A stretch of DNA of 64,000 nt. It comes from Methylobacterium tarhaniae (GTDB taxonomy: Bacteria > Pseudomonadota > Alphaproteobacteria > Rhizobiales > Beijerinckiaceae). A model generated the notes under the pieces. The model worked only from the letters and a program-made list of their open reading frames with translations, did no database searches and was not told the DNA's origin. The translations under genes and the position numbers were made by a program. Location of the stretch: NCBI RefSeq assembly GCF_001043955.1, contig NZ_LABZ01000021.1:36574-100573 (forward strand), in the 5' to 3' direction. Shown in pieces: positions 18,724 through 27,075 of the stretch. Position 1 is the stretch's first letter. Every line of letters starts with the position of its first letter.

Positions 18724-19440
18724 ATGAAGAACAAGCGCTTCCGCATCGAGGAAAGTCTCGGCGTTTCCTATGCTCCGGCCGATGCGGCGCCTCCGCCGCC
18801 CTCGGTCAACGACGACCGGATCTCTGAGATCCTGGCGACGGTCAACGAACTGAAGCGGCTGACCGAGACCACCACCGGCGACGTGATCGACGCTTGCCGG
18901 CGGGAAATGGCCGAGATCTACGGCATGCGCACCGAGCTCGACGTGATGAAGGCCGCGATCGGCCGGACCAAGCACGAGATCGCGGTGCTGCACCGGCAGG
19001 ACTTCGACGGCAAGGGCGTGCGCCGGGCCGCCGGCGAGCTGGATGCCGTGGTCGACGCCACCGAGCGGGCCACCACCACCATCCTGGCCGCGGTCGAGGA
19101 TATCGAGACCCATGCCTCGATGCTGCGCTCGAATGGCGGCCTGAAGGACCATTCCGACGTCGACGCGATCCTCGATCGCACCGTGGTGCTCTACGAGGCC
19201 TGCAACTTCCAGGACCTGACCGGCCAGCGCATCAGCAAGATCGTCAGCGTGCTGAAGTTCGTCGAGGATCACATCGACCGGATGATCGAGGCCTGGGGCG
19301 GCCTCGAAGCCTTCAAGGACCTCATCGGAGAGCGCGCCGGGGTCAACATCGACGACGAGAGCAGCCTGCTCAACGGGCCGAAGCTCGACGAGGATCCGGG
19401 CCACGTCGACCAGAGCGACATCGACGCGCTGTTCGACTGA
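18724..19440 (+). CDS. cheZ: Protein phosphatase CheZ-like (chemotaxis)
   Basis: Predicted phosphatase of phosphorylated CheY in chemotaxis. The protein is 238 aa and mostly helical. The CheZ signature is YEACNFQDLTGQRISKIV at about 157-174, where the Asp/Gln pair would insert into the CheY active site. The C-terminus is QSDIDALFD, the short CheY-binding tail. The N-terminal 40 residues are variable and proline-rich. There is no other chemotaxis gene in the window, so this is a stand-alone copy. Its start at 18724 follows a 260-base gap from the divergent L,D-transpeptidase gene. Confidence 0.82.
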   Translation: MKNKRFRIEESLGVSYAPADAAPPPPSVNDDRISEILATVNELKRLTETTTGDVIDACRREMAEIYGMRTELDVMKAAIGRTKHEIAVLHRQDFDGKGVRRAAGELDAVVDATERATTTILAAVEDIETHASMLRSNGGLKDHSDVDAILDRTVVLYEACNFQDLTGQRISKIVSVLKFVEDHIDRMIEAWGGLEAFKDLIGERAGVNIDDESSLLNGPKLDEDPGHVDQSDIDALFD

Positions 19441-19908
19441 CGATCGACCGGGCGGGGGCCGAGACCCGTCCATCGGTCATCCTGCACGCCGTCGCCGTCG
19501 AGGCTCAACCGTATCGACGGCCTCCCCGATCTGCTCGGCACGCCGAGCAAACGTGCTTCGGCAGGCCTTATGGGACACGACAGCAGCGTGGAGCCCTGAG
19601 GCGATCGGCCCTCCCACCCACGACCTCATCCTGCGGTGTCAGTCGATTGACAATGACTGACCTCGAAGGAGGGCTCCAGGGAGCGCACAGAATTCTGGAG
19701 CCCTCCTCCGAGGCTCCCTGACGGTCGCACGCGATTTCCGATCGCCAGCACCTCCGGATGAGGTCGCGAGCGGGAAAATCGTCGACTCCCACGAACACGC
19801 TCTCAGGCCATGTCGTCGATTGTGGGCAGGCCGACGCTTCGTCCGCTCAGGCTTTGGGGTGTCGCAGAGTGTTTCCGCAGAACCGGCAGCCCCTTTTGCG
19901 CGATCTGC
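19441..19908. other. Intergenic region with inverted repeats, no gene recognised
   Basis: A 468-base gap between cheZ and the convergent GT61 gene. It holds an inverted repeat with 12-bp perfect arms (19668-19679 and 19695-19706, 15-base loop) and, just upstream, GTCAGTC (19638-19644) with its complement GACTGAC (19655-19661). The nested palindromic repeat at 19861-19914 forms its right edge. I find no open frame with gene-like composition. Confidence 0.55.
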
Positions 19909-19914
19909 TTAGGC
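19861..19914 (+). repeat. Nested palindromic intergenic repeat, copy B
   Basis: Ungapped match of 44 of 54 bases to 11407-11460, with the same outer (GCAGA / TCTGC) and inner (CGCA / TGCG) complementary pairs around GAACC-GGCAG-CCCCTT. The element provides the stop codon of the GT61 gene (TAA read from 19911-19909), so that gene ends inside the repeat. Confidence 0.75.
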
Positions 19915-21018
19915 CGGTCCACGCCCGGCCCTCCAGCCGAGCCGCGACCACGCCGCGGACAACATCCCCCGCCCGGCCGGCGCGGCCGCCATCGTCTCCA
20001 TCCGCCGCAGCAACCCGTCGGCCGCCGCCCGCGGATCGGCGAGGGCGTGCTGGACGCCGAAGGCCCCGCGCTCCGTCTCCGCCGTGCCCGGCTGGTGGAG
20101 GTACGACACGGCGTTGCCGCACAAGGCGTCGACGAGCAGGAAGGTCGGGTTGATCGCCGGCCCGGAGCTCAGCGCCACCACCCGCCGCCCGGACGGCGCG
20201 AAGAGCGCGGTGTGCAGGGCCGAGCCGAGGGAGCCTGCCACCACGCGCCGGCGGGCGAAGAGCCGGACCTGCTCCGGGAAGCTCATCGCCTCCGGGTGCA
20301 GGATCTCGACGCCCTCCCGCGCCAGGATCTCCGTCACCGCCTCCTCGTTGGCGAAGCGCCGCACGCCGCCGGCGAGCCGGGTCTTGGCGAGGTAGGCCGG
20401 CCGGTCCTCGGCATCGACCTCCTCCGGAGCGTAGCAGCCGGCCCCGATCTCCCGGCACAGATCGCGAAAAACCGTGTGGGCGAAGGCCTCCTCCTGGAAG
20501 GCCGGCGCCGGCACGATCGCGCGGCGCAGGCGCATCGGTGCGTCGAAGGCGTGGATGTCGCGCACTGCGAGGCCCAGCCGCGCCAGGATGTCGATGGCGA
20601 AACGGTAGGGCTGCCAGAGGCCGTCATGGGCCGGGGCGTAGCACAGGATCGGCGCCGGGCCCCGAGCCCGCAGCAGCGGCCAGAACCGCGGCAGGGTGGT
20701 GACCAGGAAGTGCCCGTAATGCAGGTGGGCGCCGCCGAGGAACAGGTAGGTCTCCTCGGGCGCCTCGGGCACGCTCGCCGGCACGCCCTCCGGCCATTCC
20801 TGCGGCCAGTCGGTGCGCTGCCAGGAGGGCGTGGTGCCGGTCCCGCGGTAATCCACGCTCTCGGGCACGAAACAACGGCGCGCGGCGTCGAACAGGGCCG
20901 AGGGCTGGCCCCGGCCCGCGCTGTGCGGCAGGTAGAGGACGTCCTCGACCGTCCGCACCCGCGGCAGGTCGCGCCGCAGGCGCGGGATCCGGGGCGTCCG
21001 GCAATCGCGGAGCGTCAT
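19909..21018 (-). CDS. Glycosyltransferase family 61 protein (DUF563)
   Basis: Probable capsular or exopolysaccharide glycosyltransferase, cytoplasmic, 369 aa. The GT61 pattern is visible as [20 protein letters not shown] (about 92-111), then [20 protein letters not shown] (about 254-273) and [20 protein letters not shown] towards the end. No signal peptide or membrane segment. The last codons lie inside a dispersed palindrome, so the C-terminus may have been altered by repeat insertion. No other polysaccharide gene is nearby. A member of a widespread family without an assigned substrate. Confidence 0.78.
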   Translation of the reverse strand: MTLRDCRTPRIPRLRRDLPRVRTVEDVLYLPHSAGRGQPSALFDAARRCFVPESVDYRGTGTTPSWQRTDWPQEWPEGVPASVPEAPEETYLFLGGAHLHYGHFLVTTLPRFWPLLRARGPAPILCYAPAHDGLWQPYRFAIDILARLGLAVRDIHAFDAPMRLRRAIVPAPAFQEEAFAHTVFRDLCREIGAGCYAPEEVDAEDRPAYLAKTRLAGGVRRFANEEAVTEILAREGVEILHPEAMSFPEQVRLFARRRVVAGSLGSALHTALFAPSGRRVVALSSGPAINPTFLLVDALCGNAVSYLHQPGTAETERGAFGVQHALADPRAAADGLLRRMETMAAAPAGRGMLSAAWSRLGWRAGRGPA

Positions 21019-21128
21019 GCGGGGCAGGGCGTCACGGGGCGGTCCTTCGACGGCGCAGGCTCAAGGGAGGCCTTTTAGCGCCTGGCCGCGGTCTTTCCAG
21101 CGGCGCGAAGGCCGCCTACATCGCCAGC

Positions 21129-23177
21129 ATGAGCCGACAGCCTGGGAACGACGTGCCGCCCGACGCCCTCGACGCGATCGAGGACGACGAGGCCGTGGAC
21201 GCCCTCGACACCGCCCCCGAGATCGATTTCGACCTCGATGCCGGCGCGGGCGCGATCCAGGCCGGCACGGCGGTGATCCGCCGGTTCTGGACCACGCTGC
21301 CGACCTCGCCGGGCGTCTACCGGATGTTCGACGCCAAGGGCGACGTGCTCTATGTCGGCAAGGCCAAGAACCTGAAGAACCGGGTTGGCTCCTACGCGCG
21401 GGGCCAGGCGCATACCAACCGCATCGCCCGGATGATCGCCGAGACGGCCTCGATGGAGTTCGTCACCACGGCGACCGAGACCGAGGCCCTGCTGCTCGAG
21501 GCCAACCTCATCAAGCAGCTCAAGCCCCGCTTCAACGTGCTGATGCGGGACGACAAGTCCCTGCCCTACATCCTGCTCACCGCCGATTCCGACGCGCCGC
21601 AACTCGTGAAGCATCGCGGCGCCCGGCGCCGGGCCGGGCATTATTACGGCCCCTTCGCCAGCGTCTGGGCGGTGAACCGCACGGTGAACGCGCTCCAGCG
21701 CGCCTTCCTGCTGCGCTCCTGCTCCGACAGCTATTTCGAGAACCGCACGCGGCCCTGCCTGCTCTACCAGATCAAGCGCTGCTCGGGCCCCTGCACCCAC
21801 GAGATCTCGGTCGAGGACTACGCCGCGCTCGCGGCGGAGGCGCGGGGCTTCCTGTCGGGCAAGTCGAACGCCGTGAAGGAGCGCATGGCCGCCGAGATGC
21901 AGGCCGCCTCCGACGCCTGGGAATTCGAGAAGGCGGCGCGCTACCGCGACCGCATCGCCGCGCTCGCCGCCATCCAGGGCGTGCAGGGCGTGAACACGCA
22001 GGGCATCGAGGAGGCCGACGTCTTCGCCCTCGACGAGCAGGCCGGCCAGTTCTGCATCGAGGTGTTCTTCTTCCGCAACTGGCAGAACTGGGGCAACCGG
22101 GCCTATTTCCCCAAGGCCGACCGCAGCATGACGCCGGCCGAGGTGCTGGCCTCGTTCCTGGCCCAGTTCTACGACGACAAGCCGGCGCCGCGGCTGGTCC
22201 TGACCTCGCACGAGATCGAGGATGCGGAGCTTCTGGCCGCCGCCCTCTCGACCAAGAGCGAGAACCGGGTCGAGATCCATTGTCCGAAGCGGGCCGAGCG
22301 CAAGAACCTCGTCGAGTACGCCGCCCGCAACGCCCGCGAGGCGCTGGCCCGGCGCCTCGCCGACACCGCCTCGCAGGGCAAGCTGCTCGCGGCCCTCGGC
22401 ACGTCGTTCGGGCTCGGCGCCGCGCCGCGGCGGATCGAGGTCTACGACAACTCGCACATCATGGGCACGAACGCCGTCGGCGCGATGATCGTCGCGGGAC
22501 CGACCGGCTTCATGAAGACCCACTACCGGACCTTCACCATCAAGTCCGAGGAGGTGAAGCCGGGCGACGATTACGGCATGATGCGCGAGGTGCTGCAGCG
22601 CCGCTTCGCGCGGCTGGTCAAGGAGCATCCGCGCACCCGGGCCGAGGCCGCCCGCGCCGCCGCCGAGGGCGGGCCGGCGGAGCCCGAGCCCGCGCCGGAC
22701 CCGGCCGATACCGAGGCCTTCCCGGCCTGGCCCGACCTGGTGCTGATCGACGGCGGCCGCGGCCAGCTCGAGGCGGCCCGCAAGGCCCTCGACGAGGTCG
22801 GCGTCACCGACGTGCCGCTCGTCGGCATCGCCAAGGGGCGCGACCGGGATGCCGGGCGCGAGACCTTCTTCGTGCCCGGCCAGGCGCCGTTCCGGCTGCC
22901 GCCGCGCGACCCGACCCTCTACTTCGTCCAGCGGCTGCGCGACGAGGCGCACCGCTTCGCCATCGGGGCGCACCGGGCCAAGCGCAAGCGCGAGATGGTG
23001 AAGAACCCCCTCGACGAGATCCCGGGCGTCGGGCCGACCCGCAAGCGCGCGCTCCTGCACCATTTCGGCACGGTGAAGGCGATCCAGCGGGCGGCCCTGG
23101 AGGACCTCGCCAAGGCGCCGGGCGTGAACGCCGCGACCGCCCGGGCGATCTACGACTTTTTTCATGCGGATCCGTGA
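21129..23177 (+). CDS. uvrC: UvrABC nucleotide excision repair endonuclease subunit C
   Basis: Makes the dual incisions around DNA lesions. The protein is 682 aa. After a 50-residue acidic N-terminal extension, a GIY-YIG nuclease domain begins ([20 protein letters not shown]), followed by a Cys-rich part ([15 protein letters not shown]), a UVR motif ([15 protein letters not shown]), an RNase H-like C-terminal nuclease ([33 protein letters not shown]) and a helix-hairpin-helix pair ([20 protein letters not shown]). Complete. I see no LexA box upstream. Followed by pgsA and moaD on the same strand, probably as one operon. Confidence 0.96.
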   Translation: MSRQPGNDVPPDALDAIEDDEAVDALDTAPEIDFDLDAGAGAIQAGTAVIRRFWTTLPTSPGVYRMFDAKGDVLYVGKAKNLKNRVGSYARGQAHTNRIARMIAETASMEFVTTATETEALLLEANLIKQLKPRFNVLMRDDKSLPYILLTADSDAPQLVKHRGARRRAGHYYGPFASVWAVNRTVNALQRAFLLRSCSDSYFENRTRPCLLYQIKRCSGPCTHEISVEDYAALAAEARGFLSGKSNAVKERMAAEMQAASDAWEFEKAARYRDRIAALAAIQGVQGVNTQGIEEADVFALDEQAGQFCIEVFFFRNWQNWGNRAYFPKADRSMTPAEVLASFLAQFYDDKPAPRLVLTSHEIEDAELLAAALSTKSENRVEIHCPKRAERKNLVEYAARNAREALARRLADTASQGKLLAALGTSFGLGAAPRRIEVYDNSHIMGTNAVGAMIVAGPTGFMKTHYRTFTIKSEEVKPGDDYGMMREVLQRRFARLVKEHPRTRAEAARAAAEGGPAEPEPAPDPADTEAFPAWPDLVLIDGGRGQLEAARKALDEVGVTDVPLVGIAKGRDRDAGRETFFVPGQAPFRLPPRDPTLYFVQRLRDEAHRFAIGAHRAKRKREMVKNPLDEIPGVGPTRKRALLHHFGTVKAIQRAALEDLAKAPGVNAATARAIYDFFHADP

Positions 23178-23267
23178 CATGGATGCGAGGCTGGAGGGAT
23201 GCGTGACGCCGAGTCCGGGACGAGGTCTGTTGACGCCCCCTCCCCCCGCGTGGTTTCACCGGTGGCG

Positions 23268-23867
23268 ATGAACGTGGTCCTGCCCCGGCGCCGCTCGACG
23301 GCCCTGAACCTCGCCAACCTCCTGACCTACGGCCGCCTGGTCGCGGTTCCGGTGGTGGTGGCGCTGCTGTTCTGGCCGCAGGACGACACCGCCCGCTGGA
23401 TCGCCGTCGCGGTCTTCGTCGCCGCCGCGATCACCGACTATCTCGACGGCTACGTCGCCCGCACCTACGCGCAGAGTTCGGCGCTCGGGCGCATGCTCGA
23501 CCCGATCGCCGACAAGCTCCTCGTCGCCGCGAGCCTGCTGATGCTCTGCGCCGACGGGACGATCCGCGGCTGGTCGCTCTGGGCCGCGATCGTGATCCTG
23601 TGCCGCGAGATCTTGGTCTCAGGGCTTCGCGAGTACCTGGCCGAGCTGAAGGTCGGCGTGCCGGTGAGCCGGGTCGCCAAATGGAAGACCGCGGTGCAGC
23701 TCGTGGCCCTCGGCGTGCTGATCGCCGGCCCGGCCGGCGAGCGGGTCCTGCCCGGCAACGGCACCGTCGGGCTGGTGCTGCTCTGGCTCGCCGCGGCCCT
23801 GACGCTCTATACCGGCTACGACTACATGCGCTCCGGCATCCGTCACGTCATCGACGACGAGAGATGA
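23268..23867 (+). CDS. pgsA: CDP-diacylglycerol-glycerol-3-phosphate 3-phosphatidyltransferase
   Basis: Inner-membrane enzyme for the committed step to phosphatidylglycerol. The protein is 199 aa from the ATG at 23268. The N-terminal LNLANLLTYGRLVAVPVVV is typical, and the CDP-alcohol phosphotransferase motif is complete: DGYVAR, then eight residues, G, three, D, three, D (ALGRMLDPIADK). Several hydrophobic segments are present. An in-frame ATG at 23199 directly follows GGAGGG and could be used instead, adding 23 residues. It lies 90 bases after uvrC and 10 bases before moaD. Confidence 0.92.
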   Translation: MNVVLPRRRSTALNLANLLTYGRLVAVPVVVALLFWPQDDTARWIAVAVFVAAAITDYLDGYVARTYAQSSALGRMLDPIADKLLVAASLLMLCADGTIRGWSLWAAIVILCREILVSGLREYLAELKVGVPVSRVAKWKTAVQLVALGVLIAGPAGERVLPGNGTVGLVLLWLAAALTLYTGYDYMRSGIRHVIDDER

Positions 23868-23877
23868 GCGAGACACG

Positions 23878-24129
23878 ATGAAGCTCGTCTACTTCGCCTG
23901 GGTCCGCGAGCGGATCGGCCGCCCCGAGGAGATCCTCGACCTGCCGCCGGAGGTGGCGACCGTCGCCGACCTCGTCGCCTGGCTGAAGGGCCGGGGCGAG
24001 GAATACGCCTACGCCTTCGAGACCGAGGGCGTCGTCCGCGCCGCCGTCGACCGGGTCCATGCCAAGCCCGGGACGGCGCTCGCCGGGGCGAGCGAGGTGG
24101 CGTTCTTCCCGCCGATGACCGGGGGGTGA
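23878..24129 (+). CDS. moaD: Molybdopterin synthase sulfur carrier subunit
   Basis: Small ubiquitin-like protein (83 aa) whose C-terminal Gly-Gly carries the thiocarboxylate used to sulfurate precursor Z in molybdopterin synthesis. MKLVYFAWVRERIGRPEE is the usual beta-strand start, and the chain ends AFFPPMTGG. It starts 10 bases after pgsA. The partner subunit gene moaE, normally adjacent in this class, is not found downstream: the next gene encodes an exported DUF3616 protein. Confidence 0.92.
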   Translation: MKLVYFAWVRERIGRPEEILDLPPEVATVADLVAWLKGRGEEYAYAFETEGVVRAAVDRVHAKPGTALAGASEVAFFPPMTGG

Positions 24130-24286
24130 GGCGATTATCGCGGAGCCGGGGCTCTCTTTCCGCGAGACTTCGTTCACCTCCCGCGACGATCGTCTCATCC
24201 TCCGCGGCCCCGGGATGATCCTGAGAGCCGTTGGTCGGAGCGCCGATCCGGCCGGCCTCAGCATTCAGCCCGATCCGAGAGTCTCG

Positions 24287-25333
24287 ATGCCCCGCCCCCT
24301 GCCGCTCCTCGCGCTCCTGGTCTCGTCGCTCGCGGTCTCCGCCGCCTCGGCCGAGCCGGTGAAGGTCGGCCCGCTGCTGGAGCATCGCGGGATGTGCGAG
24401 GCGTCCGGGGCCGTGCCCTATCCGCGCGGCACCGTCGGCGACCGGTTCCTGGTGGTCGACGACGAATCGACGGTGGCGGGGCTCTACCGGGCCGGAACGA
24501 GCGGCGACGCGCTGCCGCTCGGCGGTGCCGATCTCGGGCCTCTGCTCGGCCTCTCGCCCGAGGACCGCAAGGCCGACCTCGAATCCGCGGCCTGGCTCGG
24601 CCCCGACCTCTACGTGCTCGGCTCGCATAGCCGCCGGCGCGGCGGCAAGCAGAGCCCCGGCCGCGGGCGCCTCGTCGCCCTGACGGTGACGGAATCGGGC
24701 GGCGTGCCGGCCCTGGCGCAGAAGGGCCGCGCGGTCAAAGGCCTGCCGCAGGCCTTCGCGTCCCTGTCGCCCCTGTTCGCCGCGCGGATCGGCCTCGACG
24801 TGCCGGCCCGGGACGACCTCGACCCCAAGCGCAAGGGCTTCAACATCGAGGGGATGGCGCCGCGGCCGGACCAGAAGTCCCTCTGGCTCGGCCTGCGCAA
24901 CCCGCTCGACACCGACGCGAACGCCCTGCTGGTGCCGCTGGAGAACCCGGCCGAGGCCGTCGCCGGAGCCGCCCCGCGCCTCGGGCCCCCGGTCGCCCTC
25001 GATCTCAAGGGCCGCGGCATCCGTGACCTCGCCTACGCGCCGGACGCCAAGCTGTATCTGATCCTCGCGGGCGGAGCCGGGGGCGGCGGCGAGCCGTTCG
25101 ACCTCTATCGCTGGTCGGGCGATCCGGCGGCCAAGCCGGTCCGGGTCGAGGGCGCCGCCGCGGCCTTCGCCGGAATTCCCGACTTCCAGCCCGAGGCGGT
25201 GCTGGTCGGCCCCGCCGGCGACCGGGTCCAGGTCTTGAGCGATGACGGCGAGGCGATCGGGTCCGACGGCAAGCCGTGCGAGGAGTCGCGGGACGGCAAG
25301 CGGTTCCGGAGCCTGACGCTCGACCTGCGGTGA
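24287..25333 (+). CDS. DUF3616 family exported protein
   Basis: A predicted periplasmic protein of 348 aa and unknown function. The signal peptide is MPRPLPLLALLVSSLAVSAA with probable cleavage after ASA. The remainder looks like a beta-propeller: recurring strands such as YPRGTVGDRFLVVDDE, NIEGMAPRPDQKSLWLGLRN and DLAYAPDAKLYLILAG, matching what I recall of DUF3616. EGM and DFQPEAV motifs are also typical. The in-frame ATG at 24215 would mask the signal peptide. Convergent with znuA; the stops are 11 bases apart, with a small shared hairpin (GTGAGGG/GCCCTCAC at 25331-25348). Confidence 0.72.
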   Translation: MPRPLPLLALLVSSLAVSAASAEPVKVGPLLEHRGMCEASGAVPYPRGTVGDRFLVVDDESTVAGLYRAGTSGDALPLGGADLGPLLGLSPEDRKADLESAAWLGPDLYVLGSHSRRRGGKQSPGRGRLVALTVTESGGVPALAQKGRAVKGLPQAFASLSPLFAARIGLDVPARDDLDPKRKGFNIEGMAPRPDQKSLWLGLRNPLDTDANALLVPLENPAEAVAGAAPRLGPPVALDLKGRGIRDLAYAPDAKLYLILAGGAGGGGEPFDLYRWSGDPAAKPVRVEGAAAAFAGIPDFQPEAVLVGPAGDRVQVLSDDGEAIGSDGKPCEESRDGKRFRSLTLDLR

Positions 25334-25343
25334 GGGGGCGCCC

Positions 25344-26249
25344 TCACCCGCTGAGCGCCGCGGCGAATTCCTTCACGTTGTGGCGCATCATCTCGAGATA
25401 GGTCGGGGCCGGGCCGCCAGGCTCGGACAAGGCGTCGGAGAAGACGCGCCCGCCCGCCTTGGCCCCGCTCTCGCGGGCGATCTGCTGCATCAGCCGCGGG
25501 TCCGAGACGTTTTCGAGGAAGACCGCCGGGATCTTGTCGCGGCGGACCTGCCGGATGATCGCCGCGACGTCGCGGGCGGTGGCCTCGCTCTGGCTCGACA
25601 CGCCCTGGGGGGCGAGGAAGCGCATCCCGTAGGCCCGCGAGAAATACCCGAAGGCGTCATGGGTGGTGACGATGCGCCGGCGCGCCTCCGGGATGCCGGC
25701 GAGCGCGGCGCGCACCTCGGCATCAAGGGCGTCGAGCTTCGCGAGGTAGGCGGCCGCGCTGGCCTGGTAGGCCGCGTTCCCCGCGGGATCGACGCTCGCC
25801 AAGCCGTCGCGGATATTCGCGACGTAGCGCTTGGCATTGGCGACGTTCTGCCAGGCATGCGGATCGACGGCGTGGTCGTGATTGTGGCTGTGGCCGTCGT
25901 CCTCCTCCTCGATCGGGGCGATGCCCTTCGAGGCGACGACCATGGCGGCCTTGGTGCCGGAGGCCTTGATCAGCCGGTCGATCCAGCCCTCGAAGCCGAG
26001 GCCGTTGACCACGACGAGGCGTGCCGCCGCCACCGCCTGCGCGTCGGCCGGGGCGGGCACGAAGCTGTGCGCATCGCCGTTCGGTCCGACCAGGGTGGTC
26101 ACGGCGACCCGGTCGCCGCCGATCTGGCGCACGAGGTCGCCGAGGATCGAGAACGTGGCCACCACCCGGACGGGCGCCTCCGCCCGCACCGGCGCGGTCC
26201 ATGCCAGCCCCAGGGCCAGCAGCAGCATCCCGATCCTCAGCCTGCCCAT
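25344..26249 (-). CDS. znuA: Zinc/manganese ABC transporter substrate-binding protein
   Basis: Periplasmic metal-capturing protein of the cluster A-I family, 301 aa. The signal peptide covers residues 1-23 (cleavage near VRAEA). His61 (NGDAHSFVPAP) is a metal ligand, then an acidic/His-rich loop EEEDDGHSHNHDHAVDPHAW supports zinc, followed by TTHDAFGYF and LENVSDPRL with further ligands. No permease or ATPase gene (znuB, znuC) accompanies it, so it is either an orphan or serves a transporter elsewhere. A 15-bp near-palindrome upstream (26306-26320) is a candidate metalloregulator site. Confidence 0.88.
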   Translation of the reverse strand: MGRLRIGMLLLALGLAWTAPVRAEAPVRVVATFSILGDLVRQIGGDRVAVTTLVGPNGDAHSFVPAPADAQAVAAARLVVVNGLGFEGWIDRLIKASGTKAAMVVASKGIAPIEEEDDGHSHNHDHAVDPHAWQNVANAKRYVANIRDGLASVDPAGNAAYQASAAAYLAKLDALDAEVRAALAGIPEARRRIVTTHDAFGYFSRAYGMRFLAPQGVSSQSEATARDVAAIIRQVRRDKIPAVFLENVSDPRLMQQIARESGAKAGGRVFSDALSEPGGPAPTYLEMMRHNVKEFAAALSG

Positions 26250-26305
26250 CGCGAAAAGGTCCCACGCCCGACGATGCGCCTCACCTAGGCCGCCGCGCGG
26301 GAGAT

Positions 26306-26320
26306 TGCAACATTGTTACA
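26306..26320 (-). promoter_or_regulatory. Candidate Fur-family (Zur-like) operator before znuA
   Basis: TGCAAC-ATT-GTTACA is a 15-bp palindrome with one mismatch, set in locally A/T-rich DNA 57-71 bases before the znuA start. Size and symmetry fit Fur/Zur/Mur operators, and znuA genes are classically Zur-repressed. The match to any specific consensus was judged by eye. Confidence 0.5.
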
Positions 26321-26698
26321 GCAGTTGAGGGTCGGGACTCGACCGCCGAGTTAACCTGGGTCGAGGACAGGGCCGCGGGGCGGGTCCAGGCTCGCGACCG
26401 TCACGCCGTTCCTGCCGCTCCCGCTCGGACGGTGTCACCGGCGGGCCGGACCATCATGCGCGAGCGGGATGCCCCGGCCCGCTGCCCTCGCCTCCCGCAT
26501 CCGTCAGCCGCGCTGCCTCTCCGGCAGACGCAAGCCCGTCCCGGGAGAGAAGGGGCGCGTGATCGTCGCTCCCGGACCGGAGGGACGATCCCGCGCCATG
26601 CCCGATCAGGTCGCCCGATCAGGTCGAGAGTGGTCGTTAGGGCTTCCTTAACCACGAGCCGCGATGGTCCGCTCAACATGAACACCGAGGAGGTCGGG
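26321..26698. other. Intergenic region, no gene recognised
   Basis: A gap of about 380 bases between the znuA control region and the DUF2934 gene. Open frames crossing it lack a credible start and family features. A short direct repeat of CGATCAGGTCG occurs near 26603-26626. Nothing else stands out. Confidence 0.45.
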
Positions 26699-27001
26699 AT
26701 GGATCACTTCGAGACCAGCATCCGCGAGCGGGCCTACGCCCTGTGGGAGCGGGACGGCCGCGCGCCGGGCCGCGACGAGCATTACTGGCTCCTGGCCGAG
26801 CGGGAACTGCGGACCGTGACCGAGGCACCGGCCGGCGCGGAGGACATTCTCGCCAAGCCCGTGCGCAAGCCGGCGGCCCGCAAGCCGGCCACCAAGAGCG
26901 CCGCGGCCAAGACCGTGGCCGAGGTGGCCGGGGCCTTGGCGAAGCCGGCTCCGCGCCGGCGTCGCGCCGCCGCGGCGGCCGAGACCATCACCACTCACTG
27001 A
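26699..27001 (+). CDS. DUF2934 family protein
   Basis: A small cytoplasmic protein of 100 aa. The N-terminal 45 residues match the DUF2934 pattern: IRERAYALWERDGRAPGRDE followed by HYWLLAEREL. The rest is a basic Ala/Lys/Pro-rich tail (KPAARKPATKSAAAK), histone-H1-like, suggesting nucleic-acid contact; this is inference. I chose the ATG at 26699 because GAGGAGG lies 6 bases before it; the in-frame ATG at 26678 is possible but has no such site. Function of the family is unknown. Two tandem hairpins follow the gene. Confidence 0.8.
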   Translation: MDHFETSIRERAYALWERDGRAPGRDEHYWLLAERELRTVTEAPAGAEDILAKPVRKPAARKPATKSAAAKTVAEVAGALAKPAPRRRRAAAAAETITTH

Positions 27002-27073
27002 GCGATCGTCGGACGCGAGCCGCGCCCGACCTGCCACTGTGCGATCGTCGGGCGCGAGCCGCGCCCGACCTGC
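27002..27073 (+). repeat. Two tandem 33-bp units, each a hairpin
   Basis: Units at 27002-27034 and 27041-27073 (period 39) differ at one position. Each contains GTCGGGCGCG-AGC-CGCGCCCGAC, a 10-bp stem with a 3-base loop; copy one has a single mismatch. They follow the DUF2934 stop immediately. Possible double terminator without U-runs, or a duplicated mRNA 3' structure. Confidence 0.75.
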
Positions 27074-27075
27074 TT

